Below are positions 4,580 through 7,561 of a stretch of 7,561 nucleotides of DNA, piece by piece (the stretch's first letter is position 1; every line of letters starts with the position of its first letter). The translations under genes were made by a program, and so were the position numbers. The notes beneath the pieces are model-generated. The model saw only the letters and a program-made list of their open reading frames with translations. It searched no databases and was not told where the DNA came from. Origin of the DNA: Oscillospiraceae bacterium (GTDB lineage Bacteria > Bacillota > Clostridia > Oscillospirales > Ruminococcaceae); the NCBI GenBank assembly GCA_029068025.1, contig JAIEDJ010000240.1, forward strand, positions 1 to 7,561, given 5' to 3'.

Positions 4580-6844
4580 ATGAAAAAAAGAATTTTAGCG
4601 GTCTTGTTGACTGCTGCGATGGCTTTAAGCCTGACCGCCTGCTCAAACGGCACCGGCGGCAAAGAACAGGGAGGGTTCGATAATAACAGCTTCCCATTCC
4701 TCCCCAATATAACCTATCCCAATGAATGTGATTTTGAGATCGAGGAACGTGATGACGGCGTTGCAATTGTGAACTACATCTCTACCGACTACGAGAAAAC
4801 CGATCTTGAGATCCCGCCCACAATAGGCGGAAAAAAGGTCGTTGAGATCAGCAAGAATGCTATTTATGCACCCAATATTGAAAACATAACCATCCCCGAC
4901 AGTGTGACCAAGTTCGGCCAATATGCTTTAGCATTCACTGCGTGGTATAATAACAAGCTCGAAGAAAGCCCTTTTGTTATTGCAAACAATATAGTTATCG
5001 GCGCAGACAGGGAAAAGTGCTTCGGAGACATCACTATTCCTAAAGGAGTGACCGGGATCGCGGAATATGCTTTCATTGACTGCATAAATCTGAAAAGTAT
5101 AACTCTTCCCGACGGTCTGACCGAGATAGGCAAACACGCCTTCGCTAATTGCATGAGTCTGGAAAGTATAACTATCCCCAAAAGTGTAAACGAGATCGGC
5201 TACAGCGCTTTTGGGGGTACGCCGTGGCTTGAAAACAAGTACGAAGAAGATATGATCGTTATCAATAATGTGCTTGTCTATGGAGGAGACTGTTCCGGCA
5301 GCGTCACTATCCCCGATGGAGTGACTGTGATCGGAGATAATGCTTTCACTAACAACACCGACATTACTTCTGTAACGATCCCCGAGGGAGTGACCCGGAT
5401 CGGATACCGTGCTTTTGCCGGCTGTACAGCTCTTACAAACATAGCGATTCCCGACAGTGCGACAGATATCTGCGGCTATAATAATTTTCTCGGCTTTGAT
5501 TATCTAATGGATGCTGATTATATGATGGGACGTGATCCGGTATTTGTATCACCCTTTGAAGGGACGCCCTGGCTTGAAAACAAACGCAAAGAGGATCCGC
5601 TTGTTGTTGTAAATAATATACTTATAGACGGAAAAAAGTGTTCCGGCAGTGTAACTATCCCGAACGGAGTGACCCGGATCGCCGAAGGTGCTTTTTGTGA
5701 AGATCCTTTCAGCCTGATTTTTAGTTTAAATATTGAAAACGTAACTATCCCCGACAGCGTGACCGAGATCGGCAGCTACGCTTTCTGCAACACTGAGCTT
5801 ACAAGCGTAAAAGGCGCTCAAGGTGTAAAAAAGATCGGCGATGCCGCATTTTGCAATTGTTTTCAGCTTACAAGCATAGAGCTTCCCGACAGTGCCGATA
5901 TGATAGGCAAATGCGCTTTCTACGGATGTGGCAGCCTTACAAGCATTGATATTCCCCGCAGTGTATCTATGATAGGAATGTACACCTTCTGGGAATGTGG
6001 AACCCTTGCAAACGCAAAAATTCCCGACAGCGTGACAATTATAGGCGGCAATGCTTTCCGGCGGTGTTACAGCCTTTCAAGCGTAGATATTCCCGACAGC
6101 GTGACCGGGATCGGCAGAGGGGCTTTCGGTACCTGCGAAAACCTTGCAAGCATAAATATCCCCGAAAGTGTTACCTATATCGGCGCGCGTGCCTTCAGCT
6201 TATGTCCGAGCCTTACAAGCGTAAAGATCCCCGACAGCGTGACCAAAATCGGGGCAAATGCTTTCATAAAATGTGATAACCTTACAAGCATATCTCTCGG
6301 AAAAGGCATTGTTGAGTTCGAAAAATATGATAGCATTGATAATTATAATGAATCAAGACCCTTCACCAATTGCCCCGCCCTTACAAGCATAAACGTTGCT
6401 GATGGTAATCCTAAGTATTGTTCAATTGACGGAATGTTATTCCAAAATGAAGAGAACGGCAAATTGACTCTTGCGGCATGCCCGGAAGGCAAGGAAGGAT
6501 CTATAGCTCTTCCCAACGTTGTGACCGAGATCGGCGATTATGCTTTCAGCAATTGCACAAGCCTTACAAGTATAACGATCTCCGATGGCGTGACCAAGAT
6601 CGGCAATTTAGCTTTATCCGGCTGCACAAGCCTTGCAAGCGTAAATATCCCCGAGGGCGTGACCGAGATCGGTGCAGGCGCTTTTAGCTGGTGTGAAAAC
6701 CTGACAAGCATAAATATTCCCGACAGCGTGACCAAGATCGACGGATCCGGTCGCGGTGCTTTCTCCGGCTGCCCGAACATTATTGTCACATACAAGGGCA
6801 GCACCTACGATCGCACCAACATAAAAGAACTCTACAGTGATTAA
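4580..6844 (+). CDS. BspA-like leucine-rich-repeat (LRR_5) surface lipoprotein
   Basis: The 754-residue protein begins with a type II signal peptide: MKKR, a hydrophobic core, then the lipobox LTAC with Cys21 as the predicted lipidation site. It should sit on the outer face of the membrane. After a Ser/Gly/Asn linker (22-45) and an entry strand (51-90), the rest is a solenoid of repeats of about 23 residues with the pattern LTSIxIPDSVTxIGxxAFxxC, typical of LRR_5/BspA-like proteins. Four loop insertions interrupt the solenoid: near 120-150, 213-240 and 328-356 (the TPWLENK type with a VxNNxL strand), and near 605-645 (an SIDGMLF type). A short C-terminal cap (731-754) closes it; there is no LPXTG motif or membrane anchor. 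Relatives act in adhesion and host or particle binding, but a ligand cannot be inferred here. It has its own promoter with a (TA)9 spacer and ends at converging terminators. Confidence 0.93.
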   Translation: MKKRILAVLLTAAMALSLTACSNGTGGKEQGGFDNNSFPFLPNITYPNECDFEIEERDDGVAIVNYISTDYEKTDLEIPPTIGGKKVVEISKNAIYAPNIENITIPDSVTKFGQYALAFTAWYNNKLEESPFVIANNIVIGADREKCFGDITIPKGVTGIAEYAFIDCINLKSITLPDGLTEIGKHAFANCMSLESITIPKSVNEIGYSAFGGTPWLENKYEEDMIVINNVLVYGGDCSGSVTIPDGVTVIGDNAFTNNTDITSVTIPEGVTRIGYRAFAGCTALTNIAIPDSATDICGYNNFLGFDYLMDADYMMGRDPVFVSPFEGTPWLENKRKEDPLVVVNNILIDGKKCSGSVTIPNGVTRIAEGAFCEDPFSLIFSLNIENVTIPDSVTEIGSYAFCNTELTSVKGAQGVKKIGDAAFCNCFQLTSIELPDSADMIGKCAFYGCGSLTSIDIPRSVSMIGMYTFWECGTLANAKIPDSVTIIGGNAFRRCYSLSSVDIPDSVTGIGRGAFGTCENLASINIPESVTYIGARAFSLCPSLTSVKIPDSVTKIGANAFIKCDNLTSISLGKGIVEFEKYDSIDNYNESRPFTNCPALTSINVADGNPKYCSIDGMLFQNEENGKLTLAACPEGKEGSIALPNVVTEIGDYAFSNCTSLTSITISDGVTKIGNLALSGCTSLASVNIPEGVTEIGAGAFSWCENLTSINIPDSVTKIDGSGRGAFSGCPNIIVTYKGSTYDRTNIKELYSD
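5867..6280 (+). repeat. Six tandem 69-bp coding repeats in the LRR gene
   Basis: The words CTTACAAGC and CCCGACAGCGTGACC, or close variants, recur at exactly 69-bp spacing. The CTTACAAGC position falls at 5867, 5936, 6005, 6074, 6143 and 6212. The spacing equals one 23-residue LRR unit, with no gain or loss across six units. High nucleotide identity in the core suggests recent duplication or gene conversion within the array. Confidence 0.85.
6494..6700 (+). repeat. Second tandem array of 69-bp coding repeats in the LRR gene
   Basis: The IPDSVT-coding core recurs at 69-bp intervals (6515, 6584, 6653, 6722) after the SIDGMLF insertion. The unit beginning near 6701 carries three extra codons (DGSGRG region) just before the C-terminal cap. 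Confidence 0.75.
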
Positions 6845-6866
6845 CTACGCCGCTTTATAAAAAAAC

Positions 6867-6892
6867 AGCCGCCCCTTACACCGGGAGCGGCT
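6867..6892. terminator. Terminator hairpin between the converging LRR and tuf genes
   Basis: AGCCGC (6867-6872) and CCC (6873-6875) pair with GGG (6883-6885) and GCGGCT (6887-6892), with A6886 bulged. On the plus strand it is followed by TTTGCTT, a modest U tract serving the LRR gene. On the minus strand it is followed by GTTTTTTT, a better tract that could back up tuf termination. It is best read as bidirectional. Confidence 0.8.
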
Positions 6893-6926
6893 TTGCTTCA
6901 ATTATCCGCCGATCCTAAAAAGAAAA

Positions 6927-6954
6927 TTGCCGCTTCGCAAACACGAAGCGGCAA
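6927..6954 (-). terminator. Intrinsic terminator of tuf
   Basis: TTGCCGCTTCG (6927-6937... paired arm 6944-6954) forms an 11-bp stem with a six-base loop. On the minus strand it is followed by TTTTCTTTTT. It lies about 55 bases past the tuf stop and is oriented for tuf; the plus strand has an A run there instead. Confidence 0.92.
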
Positions 6955-6987
6955 AACACTATAAATAAAACATGACAACTTAGGAGT

Positions 6988-7003
6988 GTCACGTTCCCGT
7001 GAC
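6988..7003 (-). other. Short hairpin with a GNRA-type tetraloop just after the tuf stop
   Basis: GTCACG (6988-6993) and CGTGAC (6998-7003) form a six-base-pair stem. In minus-strand RNA the loop is GGAA, a stable GNRA tetraloop. It starts six bases after the tuf TAA and has no U tract, so it is not itself a terminator. It could shield the 3' end or be incidental. Confidence 0.45.
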
Positions 7004-7009
7004 CGAAAA

Positions 7010-7561
7010 TTAAGCCTCGATCTTGGTAACAACGCCGGAGCCAACGGTACGGCCGCCCTCGCGGATAGCGAAACGGAGACCTTCCTCGATAGCGATCGGG
7101 GTGATCAGCTCAACGTCCATTACAACGTTATCGCCGGGCATGCACATTTCCTTATCGGCAGGAAGAGTGATAACACCGGTAACGTCGGTGGTTCTGAAGA
7201 AGAACTGCGGTCTGTAGTTGGAAACGAACGGAGTGTGACGGCCGCCCTCTTCCTTCTTAAGAACGTAAACCTGACCGCTGAACTTGGTGTGCGGGTGAAT
7301 AGAACCGGGCTTGCAGAGAACCTGACCACGCTCGATCTCATCACGGGTAACACCACGGAGCAGAGCACCGATGTTGTAACCAGCAACAGCCTCATCAAGA
7401 GACTTGTGGAACATCTCAAGACCGGTGATAACGGTAGACTTCGGCTCGTCAACGAGACCGGTGATCTCAACGGTATCGCCAACCTTAGCAACGCCACGCT
7501 CTACACGGCCGGTAGCAACGGTACCACGACCGGAAATGGTCATAGTATCCTCAACAGGCAT
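7010..7561 (-). CDS. tuf: Elongation factor Tu, C-terminal part (domains 2 and 3), truncated by window edge
   Basis: EF-Tu delivers aminoacyl-tRNA to the ribosome as a GTP complex. The 183 visible residues end in KIEA and a TAA at 7010. They cover the two beta-barrel domains: GRGTVATGRVERG and LLRGVTRDEIERGQVL in domain 2, then HTKFSGQVYVLKKEEGGRHTPF, PQFFFRTTDVTG, MPGDNV and GLRFAIREGGRTVGSGVV in domain 3. The GTPase domain lies outside the window, so the Met coded at 7559-7561 is internal (the conserved MPVED stretch) and not the start. Small departures from the commonest sequence, such as MTISGRG and a YNIG before ALLRG, look like lineage variation. Two hairpins follow, consistent with tuf being last in its transcription unit, as is common in the str operon. 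Confidence 0.98.
   Translation of the reverse strand: MPVEDTMTISGRGTVATGRVERGVAKVGDTVEITGLVDEPKSTVITGLEMFHKSLDEAVAGYNIGALLRGVTRDEIERGQVLCKPGSIHPHTKFSGQVYVLKKEEGGRHTPFVSNYRPQFFFRTTDVTGVITLPADKEMCMPGDNVVMDVELITPIAIEEGLRFAIREGGRTVGSGVVTKIEA

Noticed and set aside
5995..6276. Repetitive Arg/Asp-rich open frame (RQRDRDR type) within the LRR gene
   Set aside because: It is an alternate reading frame of the 69-bp LRR units, so its repetitiveness only mirrors the real gene. It has no start signals.
5867..6700. Evenly spaced repeats resembling a CRISPR array
   Set aside because: The period is a coding 23-residue unit in an unbroken frame, and the interspersed sequence is also LRR code, so these are not spacers.

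Overview
The window looks like a chromosomal segment of a spore-forming, low-to-mid GC Firmicute of the class Clostridia, most likely an Oscillospiraceae/Ruminococcus-type gut bacterium. The reasons are a sporulation-specific gene (spoIIR), an HPr kinase/phosphorylase (hprK), good AGGAGG-type ribosome binding sites, short intrinsic terminators, and a BspA-like leucine-rich-repeat lipoprotein of a kind common in that group. The species cannot be fixed from sequence reading alone.

Layout. Positions 1-3648 hold a leftward (minus-strand) block. In transcription order it contains hprK (3648-2677), a 223-bp gap with a structured inverted-repeat element (2583-2474), a ROK-family glucokinase (2453-1503), an uncatalogued 52-residue protein (1488-1330), a hairpin (1295-1262) that abuts a consensus promoter, murB (1217-309) and a cupin protein cut by the window edge (293-1). 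An AT-rich divergent intergenic region (3649-3838) carries the likely hprK promoter. Rightward from there are spoIIR (3839-4429), a strong terminator, a promoter whose spacer is a (TA)9 dinucleotide repeat, and a 754-residue LRR lipoprotein (4580-6844). Two terminator hairpins then separate it from the converging 3' part of tuf (7561-7010, truncated at the window edge).

How the genes relate. HprK phosphorylates HPr on serine when glycolytic intermediates are high, and glucokinase feeds glucose 6-phosphate into glycolysis, so their adjacency makes a plausible carbon-sensing unit. MurB makes the UDP-MurNAc precursor of peptidoglycan; hprK and murB lie near each other in several Firmicutes. spoIIR encodes the secreted forespore signal that triggers sigma-E processing and is an independent unit. 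The LRR lipoprotein is a likely surface-exposed protein with its own promoter. tuf is housekeeping.

No complete new biological system is evident. The best lead is the lipoprotein promoter: the TA repeat fills the gap between -35 and -10, so slippage would change promoter spacing, which is a classic phase-variation design. Secondary leads are the three-stem inverted-repeat element before glucokinase, the conserved-looking 52-residue ORF, and the unusually tight terminator/promoter/ribosome-binding-site packing before murB.
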